NCBI RefSeq assembly: GCF_014196595.1
Contig: NZ_JACIEA010000001.1
Span: 622,845 to 686,844 of the forward strand
Length of the DNA: 64,000 nt
DNA from: Sphingorhabdus rigui
GTDB taxonomy: Bacteria > Pseudomonadota > Alphaproteobacteria > Sphingomonadales > Sphingomonadaceae
Reading direction: 5' to 3'
The position numbers and the translations under genes are program-made. The notes under the pieces are model-generated. The model made no database searches. It was not told where the DNA came from and saw only the letters and a program-made list of their open reading frames with translations. Positions 18,500-27,726 of this stretch are shown here, in pieces (position 1 is the first letter of the stretch; every line of letters begins with the position of its first letter).

Positions 18500-19525
18500 C
18501 TAAAACGAATCAAAGCCGGGGGCAGCCACTGCCTCCGGTTTTTTCTTGTCCGATGCAGAGGGCAGCCGGAACTTCATCAATATCGTCCGCTGAAAAATGC
18601 TGAAATTATTGTCGGAAACAAGCCAGAGGTAAATCCGCGACCCCTCGGTTGTGACCGCGATGCCTTCCAAATTGTCGACCAACAATGGAGACGCCAATGA
18701 GGCCATTACCGTTCCCGCGGCGACCGCGCTCGTGCTGATGTCATTTGGGTTGAGCAGTGATATTTTTGCGGAAAATCCCTGCAGAAATCCAATCGAACGA
18801 TTGACCAATGCGATTCGTCCATCGGGTAACTGCACGCCGTCCGTGACGCGATATCCCGGGGGCGGACGAAAGCGGAACTGGGTGATGGCGCTGCCCGGCT
18901 CAACGGGGTCGCCGGAAAACAGCAGGGCAGGGTGCGTCCCGTCGTCCACGCTTTCGGCGATAATGATGAACTGACCGTTTTGAAGCCTGATGATAGTTTC
19001 GGCGCCCTTATTCTTTGGCCAGTTTTGCATGGCTGCCGGGCGCACAATGCCCGTCAAACGCGCAAAGGAGCCAGAGTACCGCCGAATGGCATGATGCCCT
19101 TCAAAGCTCACCCAAAATTGGCCGCCATCGGGGTCGTAGGCAATGCCTTCGCTGTCCCGATCCTTATAATTGGTCTCGGGTCCATCCAAATTGGGCAGCG
19201 GCGCGATAAACGGCCGATCTGTGGTGGCATCGTTGGTCAGTCCAAAGCCAATTAATGTTCCTGCATCGCCGATGCCAACAAAGCGGCCATCCTTTAACGC
19301 CGTAAGCGCAGAAATTCCGCCAAAGTCGCTATTCTTGCTGCGTAATTCCCATGCCGCAATAAATTCCAGGCCGCCCACCTTGCGCATGGCCGGGTTGTCC
19401 GGATTGAGCTGCAGTGGCTTGAGCGAGATATCTTGGCTGTCACTTGGGTAAATTGTCCGGACACCGCCAACGGCGACAAATGCCAGCCCGATGCCCAGCG
19501 CAAGACGCTTAATCTTCGGTGACAT
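18500..19525 (-). CDS. Esterase-like activity of phytase family protein, exported
   Basis: About 341 residues. An N-terminal hydrophobic signal segment (RLALGIGLAFVAVGGV) is followed by a beta-propeller-like body. FGGISALTALKDGRFVGIGD, DSEGIAYDPDG and NLEGIAVTTEG are the repeated blade-like motifs of the phytase-like esterase family (PF13449-type). I chose the ATG at 19525 because GGGAG lies five bases upstream; the earlier ATG at 19549 lacks a site. Its last codons overlap the rpmB terminator on the other strand. The substrate is unknown. Confidence 0.8.
   Translation of the reverse strand: MSPKIKRLALGIGLAFVAVGGVRTIYPSDSQDISLKPLQLNPDNPAMRKVGGLEFIAAWELRSKNSDFGGISALTALKDGRFVGIGDAGTLIGFGLTNDATTDRPFIAPLPNLDGPETNYKDRDSEGIAYDPDGGQFWVSFEGHHAIRRYSGSFARLTGIVRPAAMQNWPKNKGAETIIRLQNGQFIIIAESVDDGTHPALLFSGDPVEPGSAITQFRFRPPPGYRVTDGVQLPDGRIALVNRSIGFLQGFSAKISLLNPNDISTSAVAAGTVMASLASPLLVDNLEGIAVTTEGSRIYLWLVSDNNFSIFQRTILMKFRLPSASDKKKPEAVAAPGFDSF
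18516..18545 (+). terminator. Rho-independent terminator of rpmB
   Basis: Stem 18516-18525 pairs with 18529-18538 (10 bp with one G-T wobble, GC-rich) around a CCA loop, followed by six Ts. It lies 45 bases after the rpmB stop and inside the last codons of the opposing phytase-like gene. Confidence 0.85.
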
Positions 19526-19689
19526 AAAACTCCCATGCGCGTTCATCATTTGCTGGCTGAATATGAACGAAAGATAACAGACACATTCAGCATTCGGTCA
19601 ATCACGCATCTTCATAAGGCAATTATTGGCAAAGCAAATCGCCGAATTGTCCAAGGCAGGCCTAGCCTGAAACCAAAGGAGTATCGAAC

Positions 19690-20067
19690 GTGAGAAATTT
19701 GAAAAAAAGCATCGGTGCACTGGTACTTGCAGCAACGGCCGTAACCGGATTTTCCGCAACGCCAGTTCTCGCCCGTCATGGCAATGATGATGGCTATTAC
19801 AGCCGCGGAGACCGTTATGACCGATATGACCGTCGTGAATATCGTCGTGGCGACCGCTATTATCGCAACAATGCCTACCGCGGCAATGCGCGTTGCGACA
19901 AGGGTACGGGCGGTACCGTCATTGGTGCAGTTGCAGGCGGTCTGCTTGGTAACGAAGTCTCCCGTCGTGGTAACAAAACCGAAGGCAGCATCATTGGTGC
20001 AGCCGTCGGTGCCTTGGCCGGTCGTGCAATCGACAAGTCGGACAGCAATTGCCGCCGCTACCGTTAA
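19690..20067 (+). CDS. Glycine-zipper 2TM (17-kDa surface antigen-like) protein
   Basis: 125 residues. A signal peptide (SIGALVLAATAVTGFSATPVLA) is followed by an Arg/Tyr-rich stretch with repeated RYDRYDRR-like units, then a glycine zipper: GTVIGAVAGGLLGNEV and GSIIGAAVGALAGRAID. Such proteins are envelope-associated; their exact role is unsettled. It starts at GTG with AAAGGAG upstream. A hairpin terminator follows. The gene stands alone between a divergent neighbour and putA. Confidence 0.85.
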   Translation: MRNLKKSIGALVLAATAVTGFSATPVLARHGNDDGYYSRGDRYDRYDRREYRRGDRYYRNNAYRGNARCDKGTGGTVIGAVAGGLLGNEVSRRGNKTEGSIIGAAVGALAGRAIDKSDSNCRRYR

Positions 20068-20155
20068 AATATCAGCCTTTCGTCCGGATGTGATCCCTGA
20101 ACCTCATTCACATCCGGGCGGAACCCAATGTTAGGCTTGAGCCTGAATGTAATCC

Positions 20156-20184
20156 GCCAGCCTTCAACCGAGGGCTGGCATTTT
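20156..20184 (+). terminator. Probable intrinsic terminator upstream of putA
   Basis: GCCAGCC (20156-20162) pairs with GGCTGGC (20173-20179), followed by a T-rich ATTTTCG. It would terminate transcription of the glycine-zipper gene before putA. A separate 13-bp near-perfect inverted repeat (20081-20093 with 20108-20120) sits just before it without a T run. Confidence 0.7.
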
Positions 20185-20234
20185 CGTTTCAACTGAAACT
20201 TGTCTGCCTGCGCTTTATCCGGCAAAGCGCCGCA

Positions 20235-23204
20235 ATGACTTCATCACTCGAATCCGCACGAACCGCCATCCGGCCCTTCCATCGCAAGTCTGAACCAGAA
20301 GTGCTTGCCCCATTGGTGGTCGCCGCCACTGTCGATGGCACAGCGCGCGCTGAAGTTGTGCGCACCGCGCGGAGCCTTTTGGCCGATTTGCGCCAGGTGC
20401 AAGCCGACGGTTGGGTGAACCAGTTTCTGCAAGAATATCGCTTGGGTACAGAGGAAGGCACGGCGCTGCTCTCGCTTGCAGAGGCGTTTTTGCGCGTGCC
20501 TGATCCCCAGACGGCTGATCTATTAATTGCCGACAAGCTGACGGAAGCGGAATGGGGCAACCATAAGGGGCAGTCATCAAGCTTGCTCGTGAACAGCGCG
20601 ACGTGGGGACTTGTTCTGGGCAAAGCCGTTCTGGGCGACAGCACAAGCACGTTGAAGCGCCTGATTGCAAAGGCAGGCGAGCCATTTGTGCGTCAGGCCG
20701 TTGGCGCGGCGATGCGGCTGATGGGCCAAGTTTTCGTGATGGGCCGCGATATTGACGAAGCCATCAAGCGGATGGAATCAAAAGACAACCGCGGCTTCAC
20801 CGCCAGTTTCGATATGCTTGGCGAAGCTGCGCGCACCAAAAATGACGCAGAACGATATTTCCAATCCTACGCCGCGGCTATCGCAGCCGTCGGTCGCAAT
20901 GCGGCGCGCGGTCATAGTATCTCTGTAAAATTGTCGGCGCTGCACCCGCGATACGAAACCGCGCAGAGTGCAACATGCGTTCCAGAACTGGCCGATATGA
21001 TTACGCAATTGGCGCGTTCCGCCGCCGCGCTTGGCGTGCAACTCACCATTGATGCCGAAGAAGCCGCGCGGCTCGAAATGAGCCTCGACATTATTGAACG
21101 CGTCGCGCGTGATCGTGCACTGCGCGGCTGGGATGGCTTAGGCATGGCAGTGCAAGCCTATTCCAAGCGTGCCCGTCCCGTCATCGCATGGGCCAACGCA
21201 CTGGGCCATGACACGTCCCGCATCATGCAAGTGCGCCTCGTCAAAGGTGCCTATTGGGATAGCGAGATCAAACATGCGCAGGAACGCGGGCTAACCGACT
21301 TCCCATTGTTTACCCGCAAGCCGGCAACGGACGTATCCTACCTTGCGTGCGCCAAAGATATGTTTGAAGCTGCCAAAATTCGCCCCGCATTTGCAACGCA
21401 TAACGCGCTTACCGTCGCGACGATTTTGCAATGGGCGGGGAACAATCGCGATTTTGAATTTCAACGCCTGCATGGAATGGGCGAAGGACTGTTTGAACGT
21501 CTTGTGCGCGAAGAAGGCTATCAGTGCCGCACCTACGCGCCGGTGGGCGGACATCGCGACTTGCTCGCTTATCTGGTCCGCAGATTGCTGGAAAATGGCG
21601 CCAACAGCAGTTTCGTGCACCAACTGGCCGACCAATCCATCAGTGAGGACGAGCTACTCGCAGATCCGGTAGAGAAAATCATGGCTGTTGGTGGTACAGG
21701 GCATCCGGCGATCGCAGCGCCTGCCGATCTTTTCCAGCCAGAGCGGACGAATAGCATTGGCATTGACCTTGATGATGCGGTGATCCTGCAGGAAACGGCA
21801 GCCCAGATCGCGCGCCCGGTTCAATTGGACAAGCAAACAACAGTTGCCCCCGAAGGTGCGGTGACCAAGGCGCTTGCCGCCTATCCTGCATGGTCAAATA
21901 CCCCATTGGACGAACGCGCGGACTGTTTGGAACGATTGGCCGACCTGCTTGAGACGCACCGCAGCCGGTTAATGGCTATTTTGGTGCAAGAGGCGCGCAA
22001 AACCATCCCTGACGCGCTCTCCGAAGTACGCGAGGCGATTGATTTTTGCCGTTATTATGCCGCGCGCGCACGTACCGATTTGTGCGCTGTGGAATTGCCC
22101 GGCCCAACGGGCGAACGAAATATTCTGAGGCACGAAGGCAGGGGCGTTTGGGTTGCGATTGCGCCGTGGAATTTCCCGCTGGCTATATTTTTGGGACAAG
22201 TGGCCGCAGCATTGGTCACTGGCAATACCGTGGTCGCGAAGCCTGCCCCGCAAACACCCGCCATTGGGCAATTCGCAGTGGCGCTGGCACATGAAGCGGG
22301 TGTTCCCGAAGATGTGCTACAGATTGTTACTGGCGGTGGCGATGTTGGCGCTGCTTTGACCGCCGATGTCCGCATTGCGGGTGTGGTGTTTACTGGGTCC
22401 GTTCCCACCGCAAAGGCCATCGCGCGCAATTTGCTCGCTGATGATGCGCGGCCATTGGTGCCACTGATTGCGGAAACGGGTGGCTTGAACGCCATGATTG
22501 TCGATTCCACGGCTTTGTCCGAGCAAGTCGTTCGCGATATCATCATCTCTGGTTTTCAATCGGCGGGCCAGCGTTGTTCGGCGTTGCGGTTGTTGCTTCT
22601 GCAGGAGGATATCGCAGAACATACGCTTGAGATGCTGCGCGGCGCCATGGACATGTTGAACGTTGGCGATCCGGCTGATCCCGCTACCGACATCGGACCC
22701 GTCATTGATCAGGATTCCTATGACAAGCTGATGGCCTATCGGGCCGAGGTGAAGGACAGAATAGTTCACGCGATAGACGTTCCAGCCCAAGGCCTGTTTG
22801 TGCCGCCGACGGTTATCCGCCTGGACAATCTCGACGATCTGAACCGCGAATGGTTTGGCCCATTGGTGCATGTTGCAACATGGAAGGCTGGCGAACTTGA
22901 GGCGACAGTCGCGCGGGTGAATGCCAAGGGCTTTGGTCTGACGATGGGGCTTCACAGCCGGATTGCGGGCAGCAGTGCATTGGTCGAAAACCTTGCCCGC
23001 GTTGGCAATCTGTACATTAACCGGTCGATGATTGGCGCGGTGGTGGGCAGTCAGCCATTTGGTGGTGAAGGATTGTCTGGCACTGGTCCGAAAGCAGGCG
23101 GACCGCATTATTTGTACCGCTTCTGCGCCGAACGGACGACATCGGTCGATACAACAAGCGCGGGCGGCAACGCATCGTTGCTGTCGCTTGAGGACGATAG
23201 CTGA
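20235..23204 (+). CDS. putA: Bifunctional proline dehydrogenase / L-glutamate-gamma-semialdehyde dehydrogenase
   Basis: Oxidises proline to glutamate in two steps, with electrons going to FAD and then NAD. 989 residues. The N-terminal FAD-dependent PRODH barrel has SVKLSALHPRY, VRLVKGAYWDSEIK and FATHNA. The C-terminal aldehyde dehydrogenase domain has APWNFPLAIF, catalytic-type Glu747 in AETGG and catalytic Cys781 in GQRCSALR. There is no N-terminal ribbon-helix-helix DNA-binding domain, so this is the short form that cannot act as its own repressor. Its product glutamate would feed the NAD-glutamate dehydrogenase encoded about 10 kb upstream. Confidence 0.97.
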   Translation: MTSSLESARTAIRPFHRKSEPEVLAPLVVAATVDGTARAEVVRTARSLLADLRQVQADGWVNQFLQEYRLGTEEGTALLSLAEAFLRVPDPQTADLLIADKLTEAEWGNHKGQSSSLLVNSATWGLVLGKAVLGDSTSTLKRLIAKAGEPFVRQAVGAAMRLMGQVFVMGRDIDEAIKRMESKDNRGFTASFDMLGEAARTKNDAERYFQSYAAAIAAVGRNAARGHSISVKLSALHPRYETAQSATCVPELADMITQLARSAAALGVQLTIDAEEAARLEMSLDIIERVARDRALRGWDGLGMAVQAYSKRARPVIAWANALGHDTSRIMQVRLVKGAYWDSEIKHAQERGLTDFPLFTRKPATDVSYLACAKDMFEAAKIRPAFATHNALTVATILQWAGNNRDFEFQRLHGMGEGLFERLVREEGYQCRTYAPVGGHRDLLAYLVRRLLENGANSSFVHQLADQSISEDELLADPVEKIMAVGGTGHPAIAAPADLFQPERTNSIGIDLDDAVILQETAAQIARPVQLDKQTTVAPEGAVTKALAAYPAWSNTPLDERADCLERLADLLETHRSRLMAILVQEARKTIPDALSEVREAIDFCRYYAARARTDLCAVELPGPTGERNILRHEGRGVWVAIAPWNFPLAIFLGQVAAALVTGNTVVAKPAPQTPAIGQFAVALAHEAGVPEDVLQIVTGGGDVGAALTADVRIAGVVFTGSVPTAKAIARNLLADDARPLVPLIAETGGLNAMIVDSTALSEQVVRDIIISGFQSAGQRCSALRLLLLQEDIAEHTLEMLRGAMDMLNVGDPADPATDIGPVIDQDSYDKLMAYRAEVKDRIVHAIDVPAQGLFVPPTVIRLDNLDDLNREWFGPLVHVATWKAGELEATVARVNAKGFGLTMGLHSRIAGSSALVENLARVGNLYINRSMIGAVVGSQPFGGEGLSGTGPKAGGPHYLYRFCAERTTSVDTTSAGGNASLLSLEDDS

Positions 23205-23213
23205 CCTTCACCG

Positions 23214-23423
23214 TCAGTGAATGGTTCCCAAAGTTGTACGCGCGCTCAGCATGATGATGAGGCGTTCGATCTGGCGCCAGCGGCAATAATGCAGATGATT
23301 GCCAACGTTACGGCTCTTTATCGCGCGTTCGGCGGCTTCCATGCCCGCTTCTGGGCCGAATGTGTCCATTAATGTGTTGGCTTCAGCAACATCGCGCGGT
23401 TCGACATAGGGCGGCAGATACAT
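23214..23423 (-). CDS. Conserved-looking hypothetical protein, 69 aa
   Basis: Begins MYLPPYVEPRDVAEANTL and contains SRNVGNHLHYCRWRQIERLI. A soluble, probably helical small protein with no signal or membrane segment. The composition (compact aromatic/Arg pattern, no low complexity) and its 9-bp convergent spacing to putA suggest a real gene. Proteins with this pattern are common unknowns in sphingomonads (recollection). No function can be assigned. Confidence 0.65.
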   Translation of the reverse strand: MYLPPYVEPRDVAEANTLMDTFGPEAGMEAAERAIKSRNVGNHLHYCRWRQIERLIIMLSARTTLGTIH

Positions 23424-23600
23424 AGAGACAGCGGCTTTCGATGGTTGTTTTGGGGCGCAGACGGGCCTGGGAGGATTGGCCCATCTGCAAAGCCTTATTA
23501 CAAATTGCGTGTCGCGTTTCCGTCAAAGCAATTGGTTAGCGCACGTTAAGCATGAACATCGGGCTTGCTAGGCTGCGGCACTTGGTGGCAAAGAGCGATT

Positions 23601-23786
23601 ATGTCTGAAACACAAAACAATCAGCCCCGCCTTGCCGGCGGTATTTTCGTCGCTCTCGGTTTGTTAATCGGCGCTATTTTGGGCGTCGCACTGGATCAAC
23701 CATCCGCCGGATTGGTTATCGGTATGACAATCGGTAGCCTGATCGCGGTGGCGATATGGTTGTTTGATCGTAAACGAAGCACATAG
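23601..23786 (+). CDS. Small two-helix membrane protein
   Basis: About 61 residues from the ATG at 23601 (MSETQNNQPRLAGG), preceded by AAGAG. Two hydrophobic segments, FVALGLLIGAILGVAL and GLVIGMTIGSLIAVAIWLF, end in a basic tail, DRKRST. It lies 11 bp before the sugar dehydrogenase-like gene and is probably cotranscribed with it. An earlier in-frame start at 23565 gives an unlikely Cys/Trp-rich extension. Function unknown. Confidence 0.7.
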   Translation: MSETQNNQPRLAGGIFVALGLLIGAILGVALDQPSAGLVIGMTIGSLIAVAIWLFDRKRST

Positions 23787-23797
23787 GGGTCAGAAAA

Positions 23798-25120
23798 ATG
23801 TGGAAGCATGTTCGCAACATTGTGTTGATATTCATCGCGTTGGCGCTTGCTGGCGTGTGGTACATTACGCGACCTGACGTCGCGCAATTGCCGTTGGATG
23901 CAGTGACCGGGCCTAAGCCCAATATCACTGAGGGCCGCGAACAGATTTTCCCGACCATTAAGGTTGCTGAGGTTGACCGCTGGAAAGCCGGCGAAGCACC
24001 AATTGCTGCGCCGGGTCTGGTTGTCGAGCGCTTTGCAGAAAGTCTCGACCATCCCCGCAACATGTATGTCCTGCCCAATGGTGACGTTCTCGTCGCCGAA
24101 ACAAATTCTCCGCCGCGCGAATCCGGCGGTATTGAAGGGTTCGTCATGAAATGGCTGATGGGCAAGGCTGGCGCTGGTGTGCCGTCTGCCAACCGCATCA
24201 CATTGCTGCGTGACGCCAATGGAGATGGCAAGGCTGAATTGAAAACACCGTTCCTGACGGGGTTGAACTCGCCATTTGGCATGGTGCTGATCCGCGATAC
24301 TTTATATGTTGCGAACACCGATGGATTGATGGCCTTTCCATACAAGACAGGCGACACGCAAATTACCGCGAAGGGTAAAGAGCTTACAAAGTTTAATGCA
24401 AAGGCACCAAACAACCATTGGACGCGTAACCTTGCCGCATCGCCCGATGGAAAGAAGATCTACATTTCGGTCGGGTCAAACAGCAACATTGCTGAACATG
24501 GGATAGAGTCCGAAAATGGCCGCGCGATGGTGTTCGAATATGACATCGCCAAGGACAAGAAAATTCCATATGCCATCGGTTTGCGCAACCCCGTCGGCCT
24601 CGATTGGGATAGCCGTGGACGCCTGTGGACGGTTGTCAACGAACGCGACATGCTTGGTTCGGATCTGGTGCCCGATTATCTTGCCCTTGTGGAATTTGGT
24701 GCCGATTATGGATGGCCGCAGCATTATTGGGGTGGGTACACCGATCACCGCGTTTCACCACCGAAACCAGAAAAGCGGGAATATGAACGCCGCCCTGATT
24801 ACGCCTTGGGTGCGCATACGGCCCCCTTGGGCCTTGCCTTTGGCTATAAGGGTAAATTGGGCGCTGGACTGACCGATGGTGCGTTTGTTGCGCGCCACGG
24901 CTCTTGGAACCGCAAGCCTGTGTCTGGTTATGACGTAATCTTCGTGCCCTTTCCAAAAGGAGAGCCTGTAGGAAAGCCGGTCAACATTTTGACTGGGTTC
25001 CTGGACAAAGACGGCAAAGCGCAGGGGCGGCCAACGATGGTTGTGATCGCAAAGGACGGTTCGCTTTTGGTCAGCGACGATGTGGGCAATATTGTTTGGC
25101 GGGTTCGGGCGAAAAGCTAG
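23798..25120 (+). CDS. Sorbosone dehydrogenase family / PQQ-type sugar dehydrogenase-like protein
   Basis: 440 residues. One N-terminal membrane anchor (IVLIFIALALAGVWYI) is followed by a periplasmic six-bladed beta-propeller. It has PRNMYVLPNGDVLVAETN, LRDANGDGKAE, NHWTRNLAASPDGKKIYISV and FVARHGSWNRKPVSGYDV, characteristic of the L-sorbosone/soluble glucose dehydrogenase superfamily that uses PQQ. The natural substrate is unknown, and many members may not be sugar enzymes. Its stop codon is the first part of a 15-bp sequence repeated elsewhere in the window. Confidence 0.87.
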   Translation: MWKHVRNIVLIFIALALAGVWYITRPDVAQLPLDAVTGPKPNITEGREQIFPTIKVAEVDRWKAGEAPIAAPGLVVERFAESLDHPRNMYVLPNGDVLVAETNSPPRESGGIEGFVMKWLMGKAGAGVPSANRITLLRDANGDGKAELKTPFLTGLNSPFGMVLIRDTLYVANTDGLMAFPYKTGDTQITAKGKELTKFNAKAPNNHWTRNLAASPDGKKIYISVGSNSNIAEHGIESENGRAMVFEYDIAKDKKIPYAIGLRNPVGLDWDSRGRLWTVVNERDMLGSDLVPDYLALVEFGADYGWPQHYWGGYTDHRVSPPKPEKREYERRPDYALGAHTAPLGLAFGYKGKLGAGLTDGAFVARHGSWNRKPVSGYDVIFVPFPKGEPVGKPVNILTGFLDKDGKAQGRPTMVVIAKDGSLLVSDDVGNIVWRVRAKS

Positions 25121-25132
25121 GGTCAGGACCTA
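25118..25132 (-). repeat. 15-bp repeat, copy 1
   Basis: On the minus strand this reads TAGGTCCTGACCCTA, an exact match to 29637-29651 and 60603-60617. It overlaps the stop of the sorbosone dehydrogenase-like gene and lies in the convergent gap with the DUF815 gene. The sequence is nearly self-complementary. Confidence 0.7.
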
Positions 25133-25942
25133 AATCCGTCGGCCCGCGCGGCCGGCAAGTTCCACTGTGTAATGCCATGCTATGCGGCCCGACCGGCCGC
25201 CACGGCTTTGCGCGAAACTTAAGGCATCGGCCTCGTCCCAATCGAGGTCGAAATGCGCCGCGTAGCTGCCAACCATTTTCAGATAGGCATCCTGATCGGG
25301 ATATTGAAAACCGAGCTTAAGGCCAAACCGGTCCGCCAGCGCCAGGCTGTCGTCGATGGCATCGCGTCCGCCCGTATCCGGATCCGCGCCATTTTCTCTT
25401 TCAACGATGTTCCGGCGGTTGGACGTCACGCACAAGCGGACATTGTTCGGGCGGGCTTCAACGCCGCCTTCCAGCAGCGACCGCAACAGACGCGCGCTTT
25501 GGTCATTGGGCTCGAAAGAAATATCGTCCACGAACAATAGATATCGGCGGCCTGATGCAGCAAGCTCGTCGAATAACGCAGGCATGCTGGTGATTTGGTT
25601 CGCCGCTGCCTCGACAAGCGCAATGAAAAAGCCTTCTTCTTGCAACGCCGCGACCACCGATTTGACGAGGGCAGATTTCCCCATCCCGCGTGCACCCCAC
25701 AAAAGGACATCATGCGCTGCAGCACCCGAAGCATGCCGCCTGCTGTTTTCGATCAGGTCGGCTTTTTGCCGGTCGATACCAACGATCAGGTCAAGCGGCA
25801 GTGGCTTAAAATCGTGCACCGGCGCCAATGCCGTGCCGTTCCAATGATAGGCCGGACGGGACGATAGGTCCGTCGGTGGCGATGGCGGCGGTGATAGCCG
25901 CTCCAGCGCCTCAGCAATGCGTTTGAGTGTGTGGTCGTTCAA
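25130..25942 (-). CDS. DUF815-family ATP-binding protein
   Basis: About 270 residues. AAA-type ATPase with Walker A GARGMGKSALVKS, Walker B-like YLLFVDDISFE, and a C-terminal region ending WDEADALSFAQSRGGRSGR, as in the DUF815 family of unknown cellular role. The start appears to be TTG at 25942, overlapping the acyl-CoA dehydrogenase TGA in TTGA (25939-25942); no ATG in frame precedes the conserved domain. The operon link with a fatty-acid gene is positional only. Confidence 0.85.
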   Translation of the reverse strand: MNDHTLKRIAEALERLSPPPSPPTDLSSRPAYHWNGTALAPVHDFKPLPLDLIVGIDRQKADLIENSRRHASGAAAHDVLLWGARGMGKSALVKSVVAALQEEGFFIALVEAAANQITSMPALFDELAASGRRYLLFVDDISFEPNDQSARLLRSLLEGGVEARPNNVRLCVTSNRRNIVERENGADPDTGGRDAIDDSLALADRFGLKLGFQYPDQDAYLKMVGSYAAHFDLDWDEADALSFAQSRGGRSGRIAWHYTVELAGRAGRRI

Positions 25943-27675
25943 GCCGCCAAATCCTCGGCATCCAATGCGTAGAGCAAGTCGGCACCGGCCATTGCGCTGC
26001 CTTTGAAAGCAAAGGCTTCGGGAACCATGACGTCCAGATAATAACGGCAGGCGACAATTTTGGCCTTCAGGAACGGGCTCGTATCTCCGGCGTCGATTTC
26101 TGTTTGAGCCGCCTGCAATTGCTTCAGCATCAGCCACCCTGCGGTCACGACGGACATCATGTTGGTGTAGGCGTAACTGCCCGCGAGGCGATCATCCACG
26201 CTTGCGCTCAACATATATTCTGTCACTTCAGCGCAGGCCGCGCTCAATGCCGAAAGGCCCGGTTGGTCGCTGGCGTCTTGCGAAATGGCCGCGAGATGGT
26301 TCCGAATGACATCGCCGCCTTGCATCGCGAGTTTACGCCCGACGAGATCGGCGGCCTGAATGCCGTTGGTCCCTTCATAAATCGCGGCAATACGGATATC
26401 GCGATAAAACTGGGCTGCGCCGGTTTCCTCAACAAAGCCCATTCCGCCATGCACCTGAATACCCAGCGAGGCGATCTCGCTGCCCATGTCGGTGCCGTAG
26501 GTCTTGGCCAGCGGCGTCAGCAGATCAACCATCTCCTGCGCCCCAGCTTCGCCGAGCGTGGCGCGGTCAACATAGCCCGACGCCAGATAGAGCAAGGCCC
26601 GTATCGCTTGCGTGCCCGCTTTCATGCGGAGCAGCATGCGGCGGACATCGGGATGTTCGACAATCGCGACGGACTCGCGCGACGGGCCGCTTGCTTTGGC
26701 CGATTGAACCCGTTCACGGGCAAACCAGATGGCTTTTTGCGTTGCCGCTTCGGCGATTTGAACGCCTTGCAACCCTACGTTTAGCCGCGCGTTATTCATC
26801 ATCGTGAACATCGCCCGCATTCCGCCAAATTCAGGGCCGATCAATTCGCCAATACATTCACCCTCTTCGCCAAAAGCGAGCACGCAGGTTGGGGAGGCAT
26901 TAATGCCCATCTTATGTTCGATTGATACGACCTTGATATCATTCGCTTTGGTAAAGCTGCCATCTTCGGCAACCTGATATTTCGGGACCAGAAACAGCGA
27001 AATGCCCTTGGTTCCAGCCGGGCCATCGGGCGTGCGTGCCAGCACGAGATGGACGATGTTTTCGGCCATATCATGGTCACCAAAGCTGATATATATTTTG
27101 GTGCCTTTGATTTGGTAGGTGCCATCGCCGCGCGGTGTCGCGGTCGATTTCAGCGCGCCGACATCGGAGCCTGCCTGTGGCTCTGTCAGGTTCATCGTGC
27201 CTGACCATTCGCCAGTTGATAGTTTTGGCAGGAACAGTTGCTTTTGCCGGTCTGACCCATGGTGGTTGATGGCTTCGATCGCGCCGACGGACAGGATCGG
27301 ACACAGGGCAAATGCCATGTTTGCTGCGCCCAAGGAATCCAGCGCAACGGTCGCCATCGAAAATGGCAGGCCCTGGCCACCGAACGCCGACGGCGCGTTT
27401 ATCGAGCCCCAGCCATTGGCCACATAGGCTTTGTATGCGGCTACAAAACCTTCGGGCATGACGACTTTGCCATCTTTCAAACGCGCACCAACGGTGTCGC
27501 CTATCCGGTTGAGTGGGGCAAATTCGCCCTCGGCAAATGCGCCAATGCCTTCCACAATCGCTTGCACCATATCGGGTGTGGCGTCGGCGAAGCGGTCATG
27601 TTGCGACAAGGCTTCGATACCTACGATATGCTTCAGGACAAATGCTTGTTCAGTAACGGGTGCAGAAAAGGCCAT
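25939..27675 (-). CDS. Acyl-CoA dehydrogenase (with C-terminal extension)
   Basis: About 578 residues. FAD-dependent alpha,beta-dehydrogenation of acyl-CoA thioesters in fatty-acid oxidation. The central signature is present (GTMNLTEPQAGSDVGALKS), as are GTKIYISFGDHDMAENI, the QVHGGMGFVEETG helix, and IYEGTNGIQAADLVGRKL with the catalytic-type Glu. The length and the extra C-terminal domain match the ~590-residue long subfamily. The ATG at 27675 starts the conserved MAFSAPV sequence; a TTG two codons earlier has slightly better AGGA spacing. Confidence 0.93.
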   Translation of the reverse strand: MAFSAPVTEQAFVLKHIVGIEALSQHDRFADATPDMVQAIVEGIGAFAEGEFAPLNRIGDTVGARLKDGKVVMPEGFVAAYKAYVANGWGSINAPSAFGGQGLPFSMATVALDSLGAANMAFALCPILSVGAIEAINHHGSDRQKQLFLPKLSTGEWSGTMNLTEPQAGSDVGALKSTATPRGDGTYQIKGTKIYISFGDHDMAENIVHLVLARTPDGPAGTKGISLFLVPKYQVAEDGSFTKANDIKVVSIEHKMGINASPTCVLAFGEEGECIGELIGPEFGGMRAMFTMMNNARLNVGLQGVQIAEAATQKAIWFARERVQSAKASGPSRESVAIVEHPDVRRMLLRMKAGTQAIRALLYLASGYVDRATLGEAGAQEMVDLLTPLAKTYGTDMGSEIASLGIQVHGGMGFVEETGAAQFYRDIRIAAIYEGTNGIQAADLVGRKLAMQGGDVIRNHLAAISQDASDQPGLSALSAACAEVTEYMLSASVDDRLAGSYAYTNMMSVVTAGWLMLKQLQAAQTEIDAGDTSPFLKAKIVACRYYLDVMVPEAFAFKGSAMAGADLLYALDAEDLAA

Positions 27676-27726
27676 GATCAATAAAAAATCCTGTTAAATC
27701 GTGTCGACGAAGGCCTATAGCCGCGA

